Positions 34,005-42,547 of a stretch of DNA of 64,000 nucleotides are shown here, piece by piece. The notes below the pieces were generated by a model. The model was not told the DNA's origin and searched no databases. It saw only the letters and a program-made list of their open reading frames with translations. The DNA lies in contig JAJDAD010000045.1 in NCBI GenBank assembly GCA_029262055.1, positions 1-64,000 of the forward strand. Reading direction: 5' to 3'. Position numbers and translations under genes: made by a program. Position 1 is the first letter of the stretch, and each line of letters opens with the position of its first letter. The DNA is from Candidatus Zhuqueibacterota bacterium (lineage in GTDB: Bacteria; Zhuqueibacterota; Zhuqueibacteria; Oceanimicrobiales; Oceanimicrobiaceae).

Positions 34005-35240
34005 ATGTCAACCGCCAACCCAGTCCGCAAGCGGATTCTCTTCGTCGATGATCAGCCGGAGGTGCTACACGGTTTGCGTAGAACTCTCTTTGAACTGGCC
34101 GATGAATGGCACATGGAGTTTGCCACCGGAGGTCAGGTCGCGCTGGATATTCTTGCAAAGAGGCCGTTTGATGTGGTCATTTCAGGTATGCATATGCCCG
34201 GCGTGGACGGAGCCGACCTCTTGGCGCTGGTAGCTGACCGCTTCCCCTCTATCACCAGGATTCTGCTGTCAGGCTCGATACAAGCAGAGTCCGCGATTAA
34301 ATCGCTGGGTTCGGCCCATCAGTTCCTATCCAAGCCCATCAACCAATGCAAGTTACAAGACGCTTTGAAACGGGCTTCCGCAGTGCGCGACTTGCTTGAC
34401 AATCAGCAACTCAGAGCTCTCCTGGCCGATCTGCGAACACTGCCGAGCCTGCCAACAATATATCATGAACTGATGCGGAAGATGCAATCACCCGGCACCA
34501 CTCTGTGCCAGGTGGGGGAGCTAATCGCACAAGATGTTGGCATGACTACAAAGATATTGCAGATCGTAAACTCTTCATTCTTTGGCTTGCCGGTACATGT
34601 TTCAAGTCCCGTTCACGCGGCGCAATTGCTGGGGCTAGACATTCTCAAGACCCTGGTTCTTTCGGTCGATCTGTTCACCAAGTGCGACGACGTTGAGTTG
34701 AGTGGATTCTCCATCCACGAGTTCACGAGACACAGTCTAAATGTAGGCACCCTGGCCAAGAAGATTGCTGAAAATGAGGAAGTAGAAAAAACAGTCATTG
34801 ATAATGCTTTGCTTGGAGGGATGTTGCACGATTTGGGTAAACTCATCTTGGCACAGAATATTCCGGAACGCCATGCTGAAGCGCTATCGTTGGCTGCCAA
34901 AGAAAATATACCGTTGTGGCAGGCCGAACAGGCATTGCTTGGTGCATCCCACGCTAGGATCGGCGCTTATTTAGTAGGCCTGTGGGGCCTGTCTGAAGAG
35001 CTGATGCTCACCGTTGCCAATCACCATGCACCTGCTGCTGTCCCGGACGACAGCTTCAGCGCCTTAACAGCGGTTTACCTTGCCAACGAGATACATAAGC
35101 AGTTAATGCTTGGCCCGGAGATCCGCATGCAGGAGTTCGACAACGAATATCTGTCCCGACTAAACATTCAAGCCAAGCTGCCGGCGTGGCAGGGACTCGC
35201 CACAGAGCTAACCGGAGAAGTACAATATGACGCGGGATAA
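34005..35240 (+). CDS. Receiver-HDOD protein with altered phosphoacceptor site
   Basis: A 411-residue protein: receiver at about residues 8-125 and HDOD domain at about 145-345. The receiver keeps the acidic pair (FVDDQ), the Ser/Thr switch (LLSGS) and the Lys (SKP), but the phosphoacceptor position reads 'VVISGMHMPG', Gly61 in place of Asp (codon GGT, 34185-34187). The HDOD domain is well formed ('LPSLPTIYHELMRKM', 'QDVGMTTKILQIVNSSFFGLP', 'LLGGMLHDLGKLILAQ', 'ASHARIGAYLVGLWGL'). HDOD proteins are non-catalytic or regulatory relatives of HD domains, often in motility and stress control. It overlaps the next gene by 14 bases. ATG 34005 or upstream GTG 33996 may be the start. Confidence 0.88.
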   Translation: MSTANPVRKRILFVDDQPEVLHGLRRTLFELADEWHMEFATGGQVALDILAKRPFDVVISGMHMPGVDGADLLALVADRFPSITRILLSGSIQAESAIKSLGSAHQFLSKPINQCKLQDALKRASAVRDLLDNQQLRALLADLRTLPSLPTIYHELMRKMQSPGTTLCQVGELIAQDVGMTTKILQIVNSSFFGLPVHVSSPVHAAQLLGLDILKTLVLSVDLFTKCDDVELSGFSIHEFTRHSLNVGTLAKKIAENEEVEKTVIDNALLGGMLHDLGKLILAQNIPERHAEALSLAAKENIPLWQAEQALLGASHARIGAYLVGLWGLSEELMLTVANHHAPAAVPDDSFSALTAVYLANEIHKQLMLGPEIRMQEFDNEYLSRLNIQAKLPAWQGLATELTGEVQYDAG

Positions 35241-36378
35241 GATCTTGCTGGTGGATGATGACCCGACTGTGCTGCGTAGTTATAAGCGGAATCTAAGCCT
35301 CGAGTTTGATATCGATACCGCAGTGGGCGGTCCACAGGGCTTAGAGTTATGTGACCAAAACGGCCACTATGCTGTCATCGTATCAGATATGCGTATGCCT
35401 GTCATGGACGGCACCAAGTTCCTGGCCGAGGTGCGGAAACGTTGGCCCAGCAGTGTCCGGATGCTACTCACCGGCCAGGCGGACATGAGGGATGCGATAG
35501 CTGTTATCAATGAGGGGCAGATCTTTCGTTTTCTAACCAAACCTTGCCCGCCCGATTACTTTGCCCAGGCTCTCAAGGATGGTATTCGGCAATATCGGTT
35601 GATTACAGCCGAAAAAGAGCTGCTGGGTAAGACGCTCAGGGGTAGCATAAAGCTACTACTGGACGTGCTTTCGATAGTTAACCCGGAGGTTTTCAGCCAG
35701 TCAGTCCGCGCGCGAAAACTTGCGAACCAAATCGGCAGACATCTTGGGCTCGAGAATATTTGGCAGATAGACTTAGCTGCCCTGTTGGCTCAAATCGGTT
35801 ATGTTACGATTCCACCGGAAATTCTGCACAAGAAGTACAATATGATGTCGCTGAACAAAAAGGAGCGGATGATCTTTGCCAAACATCTGCGCGTTGGTGA
35901 GGACCTGTTAGCGAACATCCCCCGGCTTGAGAAAGTGGCCGAGGCCATCGCCTATCAGGAAAAGCACTTTGATGGAGGCGGTACCCCGGCTGACTCCCGG
36001 AAGGGCAAGGCCATCCCGGTCATTGCCAGAATCCTGAAGCCGGTTCATGACTTCGACCTGTATGTAACGCAAGGAAGTACCGCGGATGAGGCGCTTGCGC
36101 AACTGCAAAACGATTTTCAACGCTACGACCCTGAGATTCTCAAGGCGCTTCAGGCCGTGCAGGCAGAGGCCGGAAGTAGGTTTTTTATTAGAGAGATCAG
36201 TCCCCGGCAGTTGTTACCGGGCATGGTAGTGGCAAACGCCGTGCGTACAAAGGGCAACATCCTCTTGATTGCGAAAGGCCAGGAAGTTTCAGAAACCATG
36301 CGTCTCTGTATCTGGAATTTTGCCGAGCAGGACAACGTCTCCGGGCCCATCAAAATCATAGAAACTCCCAGTCCCTGA
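35227..36378 (+). CDS. Response regulator with degenerate HD-GYP output domain
   Basis: A 383-residue protein. The receiver (about residues 4-122) is complete: LVDDDP, phosphoacceptor in 'AVIVSDMRMPVMDG', LLTG and TKPC. The output (about 145-290) follows the HD-GYP order but has lost most metal ligands: 'AALLAQIGYVTIPPEIL' replaces LHDIGKIGIP, 'YQEKHFDGGGTP' replaces HHE..DGSGYP, while 'MIFAKHLRVGEDLL' keeps its His. It is thus unlikely to cleave cyclic di-GMP; binding or a scaffold role is possible. The last 75 residues resemble a small beta domain ('LLPGMVVANAVRTKGNILLIAKGQEVSE'), often found after such HD domains. It overlaps the REC-HDOD gene by 14 bases. Confidence 0.85.
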   Translation: MTRDKILLVDDDPTVLRSYKRNLSLEFDIDTAVGGPQGLELCDQNGHYAVIVSDMRMPVMDGTKFLAEVRKRWPSSVRMLLTGQADMRDAIAVINEGQIFRFLTKPCPPDYFAQALKDGIRQYRLITAEKELLGKTLRGSIKLLLDVLSIVNPEVFSQSVRARKLANQIGRHLGLENIWQIDLAALLAQIGYVTIPPEILHKKYNMMSLNKKERMIFAKHLRVGEDLLANIPRLEKVAEAIAYQEKHFDGGGTPADSRKGKAIPVIARILKPVHDFDLYVTQGSTADEALAQLQNDFQRYDPEILKALQAVQAEAGSRFFIREISPRQLLPGMVVANAVRTKGNILLIAKGQEVSETMRLCIWNFAEQDNVSGPIKIIETPSP

Positions 36379-36466
36379 AATGCTTGACCCATCGCCAGCG
36401 ACCTTTCTGCCAGGATCATCAAATCCAGGATACTTTGATCTGAAAAATCAAGCCCCAGCACTCTCC

Positions 36467-36488
36467 ACACGTCTCTTCGTGTCTTTTT
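36467..36488 (+). terminator. Weak hairpin with T-run after the signalling operon
   Basis: ACACG (36467-36471), six-base loop, CGTGT (36478-36482), then CTTTTT. A five-base-pair stem is short, but the position, about 90 bases after the last stop and before the iron operon, fits a terminator. Confidence 0.35.
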
Positions 36489-36557
36489 CCCGTTCCAGCT
36501 AATCATTGCTGCGTGTCCGAACGCGAACGGTTCGGCATGACTTTGCTAAACTATTTT

Positions 36558-36571
36558 TTAGATATATCTAA
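36558..36571. promoter_or_regulatory. Perfect 14-base palindrome, candidate DtxR/MntR-type operator
   Basis: TTAGATATATCTAA reads the same on both strands. Its ends (TTAG ... CTAA) are like the half-sites of DtxR/IdeR-family boxes. A -10-like TATACT follows at 36602-36607, so the palindrome would overlap the -35 region. The first gene downstream encodes a DtxR/MntR repressor, which points to autoregulation. Confidence 0.5.
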
Positions 36572-36639
36572 TTATTTATTTGCATTCCCCCTTTTTTTTA
36601 CTATACTCGTCATAAGTGAAATGTGGAAAGAGAACAGCA

Positions 36640-37323
36640 ATGATTACGCAATCGATCCAGGACTATCTCAAAGTCATCTACAAGTTGGCGGTTAACCGCA
36701 AGCAGGTCAACACCAATGCTATTGCTGAACGTCTTGGCGTTACGCAGGCCTCTGTAACCAGTATGCTCAAAAAGCTGTCTGAGCTGAATTTGATCGAATA
36801 CAAGCCGTACTACGGAGTTGAGTTAACCGGCGGCGGGGAAAAGATTGCCCTGGAGATCATCCGTCATCACCGCCTACTGGAACTGTATTTGGCGGAGGCG
36901 TTGGGTTATTCCTGGGACCAGGTCCATGAAGAAGCTGAGAAGCTGGAGCACCACATTTCAGAAGAATTTGAAGACAGGATGGCAGCGGTGCTTGGCGACC
37001 CGGACTTTGATCCGCACGGCGCCCCGATCCCGAGCAAGGACGGTGTGATGCAAGAACGTTATTTGGTCTCCTTGGCCAGTGTAGGCGCCGGTGCAAGAGT
37101 GCAGGTCAAGCAAGTCAGCGACCATAACGCGGAGCTGCTTCGCTACCTCGGCAAAATGGGCATCTATCCCGAGGTCGAGATAGACGTACTCGAGAAAGCG
37201 CCCTTTGGCGGACCATTACACATTCGAATCGCTGGCAGGGAACACCACCTGGGCGAATCACTAACCAATCAGATTTGGGTAACTCCCCAGCCGGCGCGCG
37301 ACGAACCGGAGGCAACCTCATGA
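36640..37323 (+). CDS. DtxR/MntR-family metal-dependent transcriptional repressor
   Basis: A 227-residue regulator. The winged helix-turn-helix is at about residues 5-65 (NTNAIAERLGVTQASVTSML). The metal-binding and dimerisation domain is at about 65-135, with His and Glu ligands in 'RHHRLLELYLAE' and 'VHEEAEKLEHHIS' and the conserved 'DPHGAPIP' loop. A C-terminal FeoA/SH3-like domain (about 150-220) completes it, as in long DtxR-type members. With Fe(II) or Mn(II) bound these proteins repress uptake genes. ATG 36640 has GGAAAGAG upstream and is preferred over GTG 36616. Its stop overlaps the next start (ATGA). Iron is the likelier metal because feo genes follow. Confidence 0.9.
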   Translation: MITQSIQDYLKVIYKLAVNRKQVNTNAIAERLGVTQASVTSMLKKLSELNLIEYKPYYGVELTGGGEKIALEIIRHHRLLELYLAEALGYSWDQVHEEAEKLEHHISEEFEDRMAAVLGDPDFDPHGAPIPSKDGVMQERYLVSLASVGAGARVQVKQVSDHNAELLRYLGKMGIYPEVEIDVLEKAPFGGPLHIRIAGREHHLGESLTNQIWVTPQPARDEPEATS

Positions 37324-38348
37324 TGACCCCCGGAATATTGTTGCTTTTGACTCTGTCGACCGCTCTGACCTTTGTTTTGTTCCTTTGGCCAAACTCCGGC
37401 TATTTTTGGAAGTGGAGACGCGGGTTAGCCAGCACGCGACGCGTCCTGGTAGAGGACGCGCTTAAACATTTGCACGATCAAGAGTACAATGGGCTGCTTT
37501 GCACGCTGCAGAGCCTTGCGGGCTTTTTGTCCATTACCGGAGATGAGGCGGCACAATTGATGACACGCCTCGAAGTTCTCGGGTTGGTACGAACGCTGCA
37601 TGTCGGTTTTGAACTGACCGCAGAGGGCCGGCTTGAGGCCCTGCGCATGATTCGGATTCATCGCTTGTGGGAGAAGTATCTAGCCGACGAAACCGGTGTG
37701 GAACAAACCGAGTGGCACAAACGAGCGGAGAAACTTGAACATACCGTAACACCGCGCCAGGTAGAAGCACTCGCCGCCGCCATGGGCAACCCCAGCTATG
37801 ATCCTCATGGCGATCCGATTCCGACGGCTGGCGGCAAACTGCCACCGAAGCAGGGCCGGCCCCTGACCGACCTTGAAAACGAGCAATTGGCCCGGGTCGT
37901 GCATATCGAGGATGAGCCGAACGCGGTCTATGCACAATTGGTCGCAGCCGGGATCGCCCCCGGGATGCAAATCCGTCTCATGGAAAAAACGCCGCAGCGC
38001 GTGCGCTTGATCTGCCTTGGCGAGGAGGTCATTCTCGCGCCGGTCGTAGCAGCCAATGTCACCGTGGAGGCCTTACCCACGGAACAGGTGATGACCGGAT
38101 CGTTTCAGACGTTATCATCACTGGAGATTGGGCAGGAGGGAGAAGTTCTTGGGATTTTACCGAACTGTCGCGGACAGCAGCGGCGCCGACTGATGGATCT
38201 TGGTATTATCCCGGGAACCATCGTCAGCCCTGAGATGAGCAGTGCCAGTGGTGATCCCACGGCCTACAATATTCGTGGCGCCACTATCGCCTTACGAAAA
38301 AGCCAGGCAGATATGATCCACATTAAGTCAATCAAAGAGGCCGCGTGA
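37320..38348 (+). CDS. Membrane-anchored DtxR-like protein fused to FeoA
   Basis: A 342-residue fusion. A hydrophobic helix (about residues 5-22) precedes a DtxR-like region: a helix-turn-helix-like part (about 45-105), then '[15 protein letters not shown]' and '[13 protein letters not shown]', which keep the His, Glu and Glu-His metal ligands, and '[12 protein letters not shown]'. An SH3-like domain (about 180-245) and a second, clear FeoA domain ('[16 protein letters not shown]', '[15 protein letters not shown]', '[13 protein letters not shown]', about 265-338) follow. A repressor-like module tethered to the membrane, ending in FeoA, could sense iron and act on FeoB directly and not on DNA. 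It overlaps both neighbours by four bases. ATG 37320 is used; ATG 37323 is next. Confidence 0.8.
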   Translation: MMTPGILLLLTLSTALTFVLFLWPNSGYFWKWRRGLASTRRVLVEDALKHLHDQEYNGLLCTLQSLAGFLSITGDEAAQLMTRLEVLGLVRTLHVGFELTAEGRLEALRMIRIHRLWEKYLADETGVEQTEWHKRAEKLEHTVTPRQVEALAAAMGNPSYDPHGDPIPTAGGKLPPKQGRPLTDLENEQLARVVHIEDEPNAVYAQLVAAGIAPGMQIRLMEKTPQRVRLICLGEEVILAPVVAANVTVEALPTEQVMTGSFQTLSSLEIGQEGEVLGILPNCRGQQRRRLMDLGIIPGTIVSPEMSSASGDPTAYNIRGATIALRKSQADMIHIKSIKEAA

Positions 38349-39166
38349 ATCCGAACAGCAACAGTGCAGACCATGGCTGCGCCACTTGTCCGGCGCACAA
38401 TCTGACGAATCTAAAGCAGCTCGGCGTCAACATGGACTCCTGGGATTATGTTGTGGCGCTTGCGGGAAACCCGAACACCGGCAAGAGCACAGTGTTCAAC
38501 GCATTGACAGGTCTCAGGCAGCATACAGGCAATTGGCCGGGGAAAACCGTTGCGCGGGCGGAAGGCGGCTATTCCTACGGCGAGGCCCGGTACAAGATAG
38601 TTGACCTGCCTGGAACCTATTCCCTGCTCTCGACCAGCACTGACGAAGAAATCGCGCGCAATTTTATTCTGTTTGGAAGACCAGACGTCACCATTATAGT
38701 GGTCGACGCTTCACGCCTGGAGCGCAACTTGAATCTGACCCTGCAGGTGCTCGAGATAACCGACCGCGCCCTGGTTTGTCTCAATCTTATCGATGAGGCC
38801 AAACGTCATCAAATCGAAGTTGATACGAGGACATTGTCACGTGACCTTGGCGTCCCGGTTGTTCCGACAACAGCGCGCCGGGGCGAAGGCATGCCCGAGC
38901 TACTCCAGGCAATCAGTGAGGTCGCCACCGGGCAGTACATTTGCAAACCGCACAAGATAAAGAGCGGCTCCCGGCAACTTCAGAAGGCAATTGAGATACT
39001 GGCGGCCCGGGTCGATATCGAGTATCCCGGCCTGACCAACTCGCGCTGGGTTGCCCTGCGTCTACTTGAAGGTGATGCCCGCATTATTGAAGCTGTGGAA
39101 GCAGGAGAACTGGCAGCATTAACCGGCGAAATCTCTACTCGTTCCGCAACTGAGCACAAATATTGA
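38345..39166 (+). CDS. feoB: FeoB GTPase domain as a separate protein
   Basis: A 273-residue protein equal to the cytoplasmic N-terminal part of FeoB, the ferrous-iron transporter. G1 is [16 protein letters not shown] (about residues 42-57), the switch region is '[15 protein letters not shown]', G3 is DLPGTYSL, G4 is NLIDEAKR, followed by the helical regulatory domain. In most bacteria this is fused to the membrane part, but here a stop at 39164-39166 separates them. The first 20 residues carry 'HGCATCPAH', a Cys-x2-Cys pair with flanking His that could bind metal and is not part of the usual G domain. The start GTG 38345 overlaps the FeoA fusion gene. Confidence 0.88.
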   Translation: MNPNSNSADHGCATCPAHNLTNLKQLGVNMDSWDYVVALAGNPNTGKSTVFNALTGLRQHTGNWPGKTVARAEGGYSYGEARYKIVDLPGTYSLLSTSTDEEIARNFILFGRPDVTIIVVDASRLERNLNLTLQVLEITDRALVCLNLIDEAKRHQIEVDTRTLSRDLGVPVVPTTARRGEGMPELLQAISEVATGQYICKPHKIKSGSRQLQKAIEILAARVDIEYPGLTNSRWVALRLLEGDARIIEAVEAGELAALTGEISTRSATEHKY

Positions 39167-39168
39167 AT

Positions 39169-40599
39169 ATGCCAAAAGCAACCATGAGTCCCCACGCCCT
39201 GATCGAACAGGCCACATCTCTGCGTTGGGAGATCGGAGAGAACTTCCACGACTCACTGATGGAATCGATCTATCAGGATGCAGCCGAGATCTCCGGCCGT
39301 TCCGTGACCAAGGTGGGGGACAAACCGCGTCTTAACTGGGAAAGGAAGCTCGACCGGCTCCTGACCAGCCGACTCTACGGCTTTCCGCTTATGATGCTGA
39401 TGCTTACGCTGGTCTTTTGGATTACGATTTCAGGAGCAAATGTACCTTCGGCAATGCTTGCCAGCTTGTTGGTGGACACACTGCATCCAGTGCTGAAGAG
39501 TCTCGCTGTTTCACTGGCGTTCCCCTGGTGGTTGACCGGATTGTTGGTCGATGGTATTTACCTGGCCATGGCCTGGGTCATCAGCGTGATGTTACCGCCC
39601 ATGGCTATTTTCTTCCCCATGTTCACACTGCTCGAGGATTTTGGTTACTTGCCGAGAGTTGCTTTTAACCTCGACAATCTGTTTCGGAAATCCGGGGCCC
39701 ACGGCAAACAAGCGATGTCCATGACCATGGGTTACGGTTGCAATGCCGCCGGGGTGATCGCCGCCAGAATCATCGATAGTCCGCGCGAACGCTTGATCGC
39801 GATAATCACCAACAACTTCTCGTTATGCAATGGCCGTTGGCCGACCCAGATCCTCGTCGCCACTTTGTTCATTGGGTCTCTTGTCCCGGCCGGGCTCGGT
39901 GGCCTGGTTTCGGCCGGAGCTGTCGTGACTGTGGCGCTGCTCGGGGTGCTTTTGACATTTGGCACGTCGTGGGTTTTGTCCAGAACGCTGTTGCAGGGGG
40001 AGGTCTCCGCATTCAGCCTGGAGCTGCCGCCTTACCGGCCGCCGAGGATTCTGCAAACCCTGTACACGTCCCTGATCGACCGCACGATTTTTGTCCTGTG
40101 GCGGGCAGTAGTATTTGCGGTGCCGGCAGGCGCGGCCATCTGGCTGCTCTCGAATGCTACTATTGCCGGAGCAAGCTTGTCCGAACACATCATCGATTTT
40201 CTGAACCCGGTCGGGCTCCTGGTCGGCCTGAACGGCGTGATCCTGCTGGCCTACATCATCGCCATCCCTGCCAACGAAATTGTGATTCCGACCATCCTGA
40301 TGCTGACGGTTTTGAGTACGAAGATTGCCGGTTTCGGTGAGGGCGACGGCGTTATGTTTGAGCTGGATGACCTCGACGCTTACCGGCAGGTGTTCCGGGC
40401 GGGCGGTTGGACGCTGTTGACGGCTGTCAACCTCATGTTGTTCAGTCTGGTTCACAACCCGTGCTCGACCACAATTTATACTATTTACAAGGAGACGGGT
40501 AGTTTGAAATGGACATTGATCTCATCCCTGGTGCCGGTGGGCATGGGATTGGTCCTTTGTTTTTTGGTTGCACAAGTTTGGTTTTTCATTTCAGGCTAA
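39169..40599 (+). CDS. feoB: FeoB membrane permease domain as a separate protein
   Basis: A 476-residue polytopic membrane protein corresponding to the C-terminal part of FeoB. It starts with a short cytoplasmic stretch including '[24 protein letters not shown]', the usual lead into the first helix. About ten helices follow. The two gate motifs are visible: '[17 protein letters not shown]' with its Cys, and '[16 protein letters not shown]'. '[21 protein letters not shown]' is the usual linker. It would move Fe(II) across the inner membrane with help of the separate GTPase. ATG 39169 is two bases after the GTPase stop; TTG 39163 would overlap it. Nothing suggests decay of either half. Confidence 0.88.
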   Translation: MPKATMSPHALIEQATSLRWEIGENFHDSLMESIYQDAAEISGRSVTKVGDKPRLNWERKLDRLLTSRLYGFPLMMLMLTLVFWITISGANVPSAMLASLLVDTLHPVLKSLAVSLAFPWWLTGLLVDGIYLAMAWVISVMLPPMAIFFPMFTLLEDFGYLPRVAFNLDNLFRKSGAHGKQAMSMTMGYGCNAAGVIAARIIDSPRERLIAIITNNFSLCNGRWPTQILVATLFIGSLVPAGLGGLVSAGAVVTVALLGVLLTFGTSWVLSRTLLQGEVSAFSLELPPYRPPRILQTLYTSLIDRTIFVLWRAVVFAVPAGAAIWLLSNATIAGASLSEHIIDFLNPVGLLVGLNGVILLAYIIAIPANEIVIPTILMLTVLSTKIAGFGEGDGVMFELDDLDAYRQVFRAGGWTLLTAVNLMLFSLVHNPCSTTIYTIYKETGSLKWTLISSLVPVGMGLVLCFLVAQVWFFISG

Positions 40600-40882
40600 A
40601 CGAGAATAGTGTTTTTGCAGACTCTCACCAGTCCAGGAAAGCGTCTGCGTGCAGTATCTTTTTAACCTACCTTTGTCGGGGTGAGGAATCTTGAACGGCA
40701 GTCTTGTGTCAAATGAACATCCGGGAAGCAGCTAGCAAGACCCGCTACCAGATCTCTCACAAGAAACAATTTATCAAGTACGACGCTCATAAGGAACAGT
40801 CCTGATTTGTGTTCAGCGGTGGAATGCGTCCTGAGCATTTGGAGCGTCGGGTCAAATCTAATTGAAGGACAGGTCTATCGAT

Positions 40883-42103
40883 ATGAAAATAACCACAGTA
40901 ACACTCGTGCTTTTCAGTCTTGCAGTATCATCCTGCGGCGACCTCGTCACAGAGGCGCCGGATGACAATCAAGTATTCGACGCGCCTCTGGACGGTCTGA
41001 CCGGCGCGCAGCTCAAAGCCCATCTCGATGGCGACGAAGCGTTCGGGGAAACCTTCACGGTGGAAACGGGCCTCGGTCCGGTTTTCAATCAGACGGCGTG
41101 CGTCAATTGCCATCCGGACGAAGGGCGGGCGCACCCGGCGACCAACCTGATTAGATTCGGTCGCACGCGCTCAGACGGATCATTTGATGTAATGCCTGAG
41201 TTTGGCGGCCCACAATTGCAGGATCGCTCAATACCCGGGTATCCGGCGGAGGTATTGCCGGACCAGGTTACCGGCATCTCCGAACGCGGCGGCCCCATCG
41301 CTGTCGGCCTGGGTTTCATTGAGGCCATTCCAGATGCGGCGATTCTCGCCCAAGAGGATCCTGATGACGCGGATGGCGACGGGATTTCAGGTCGGGCAAA
41401 TTTTGTGGCTGCCCCTGACTTCCTGCCCATCGCTGCTGACAAAGTCGTTCGCAATGGCCGCCACCTTGGACGCTTTGGCAGAAAAGCCACAGCCATCGAT
41501 CTCTTGCACCAAACCGTGAGCGCCTACAAAGCTGACATGGGTATCTCGACGGACTTTGACCCGGTTGACTTGTTTAACCCAATCGTGGGCAATGTTGTCG
41601 GCGACAACGTCACCGACCCGGAATTGTCGGCGGAAGTTGTGCAGAATGTGGTGTTCTACCTGCAGACTCTGCGGGAGCCATTGCGCCGGAATGAGCAGGA
41701 TTCGCAGGTACTGGAAGGCGAGTCTCTATTTGCGGAAATCGGCTGTGCCGCATGTCACACCCCGGAAATGACATCCGGCGCCAGCGCGATTTCCGTCCTG
41801 GCTTTCAAACCGGTCCGATTGTACTCAGACCTGCTCCTGCACGATATGGGACCGGCCTTGGCCGACAATTTTCCCGAGGGCGATGCATCCGGCACGGAAT
41901 GGCGGACGACGCCGCTGTGGGGTGTGGGTATCGTGGAGAATCTTCTGGGTGGGACTCCGTTCTATCTGCACGACGGCAGGACTTCGGATCTGGTGGAGGT
42001 GATCCAACTGCACGGGGGCGAAGCAGAGGGGGCGAGCAATCGTTTCGGGCAGTTGAACGACCAGCAGAAAGCTGCAGTGCTGGCTTTTCTTAAATCACTT
42101 TGA
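40883..42103 (+). CDS. Di-haem c-type oxidoreductase (DHOR-like) lipoprotein
   Basis: A 406-residue protein with a lipobox-like signal ('LFSLAVSSC', Cys at about 18). Two haem-binding motifs are present: CVNCH near residue 72 and CAACH near 290, each with downstream segments as in the 'di-haem oxidoreductase, putative peroxidase' (DUF1111-type) family. Family features include 'GGPQLQDRSIPG', 'DDADGDGISGRANFV', 'GRFGRKA' and 'PLWGVGIVENLLGGTPFYLHDGR'. These are periplasmic or lipid-anchored electron-transfer proteins, often near iron or metal uptake genes. ATG 40883 follows AAGGACAGG. The Rieske gene begins four bases after it, so the two redox proteins are surely expressed together. Confidence 0.88.
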   Translation: MKITTVTLVLFSLAVSSCGDLVTEAPDDNQVFDAPLDGLTGAQLKAHLDGDEAFGETFTVETGLGPVFNQTACVNCHPDEGRAHPATNLIRFGRTRSDGSFDVMPEFGGPQLQDRSIPGYPAEVLPDQVTGISERGGPIAVGLGFIEAIPDAAILAQEDPDDADGDGISGRANFVAAPDFLPIAADKVVRNGRHLGRFGRKATAIDLLHQTVSAYKADMGISTDFDPVDLFNPIVGNVVGDNVTDPELSAEVVQNVVFYLQTLREPLRRNEQDSQVLEGESLFAEIGCAACHTPEMTSGASAISVLAFKPVRLYSDLLLHDMGPALADNFPEGDASGTEWRTTPLWGVGIVENLLGGTPFYLHDGRTSDLVEVIQLHGGEAEGASNRFGQLNDQQKAAVLAFLKSL

Positions 42104-42107
42104 TGCC

Positions 42108-42542
42108 TTGTTGTCGAGACGTGACATCCTGAAATTAGCCGGCACTACTTTGCTGTCGCCGGCTGCCATCGCCTCCCTTTTGACAAGCTGCGCAGGCGGT
42201 CTGGCAACTTACCGAACCAGAGTAGAAAGCAGGAGGGTAGTGTTGCCCAAAGAAAGGGCTGCGGCTTTGCTTGTGCCGAACGGCGTGATGCTGGTAGTTG
42301 CCACGTCTGTCCCGGGGGCGATCATTCTGAGGAACGTTGCCGGGCACGGTATCATTGCCCTGTCTTCCAAGTGCACCCACCGCGGCTGCGAAGTTCGGCC
42401 ATTCCCGCACTCTTCGCAATGCCCCTGCCACGGTTCGGAATTTGACCAACTTGGGGAGGTGCAGCAAGGACCTGCCCGGTCGCCGCTGCACCGATACTCA
42501 GTAATTGAAAATGAAGACACAATCATCATCAAATTAGGATAG
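42108..42542 (+). CDS. Rieske [2Fe-2S] lipoprotein with Tat-like signal
   Basis: A 144-residue protein. The N-terminus, 'LSRRDILKLAG', is a twin-arginine export signal, followed by a hydrophobic stretch and a lipobox-like 'LLTSC'. The Rieske domain (about residues 60-140) has both cluster motifs, CTHRGC and CPCHGSEF, and a final 'GPARSPLHRYSV'. It thus carries a 2Fe-2S cluster outside the cytoplasm. The start is TTG 42108 (or TTG 42111); no ATG exists in frame. It probably passes electrons to or from the di-haem lipoprotein encoded just before. No cytochrome b partner is present, so it is not a standard bc complex subunit. Confidence 0.9.
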   Translation: MLSRRDILKLAGTTLLSPAAIASLLTSCAGGLATYRTRVESRRVVLPKERAAALLVPNGVMLVVATSVPGAIILRNVAGHGIIALSSKCTHRGCEVRPFPHSSQCPCHGSEFDQLGEVQQGPARSPLHRYSVIENEDTIIIKLG

Positions 42543-42547
42543 AAAAA

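Noticed and set aside
39150-39175. FeoB split considered as a simple frameshift or pseudogene
   Set aside because: The two frames end and begin cleanly at the usual gene-coupling distance, both domains are complete, and no single indel is needed; it is kept as a true split pending read checks.
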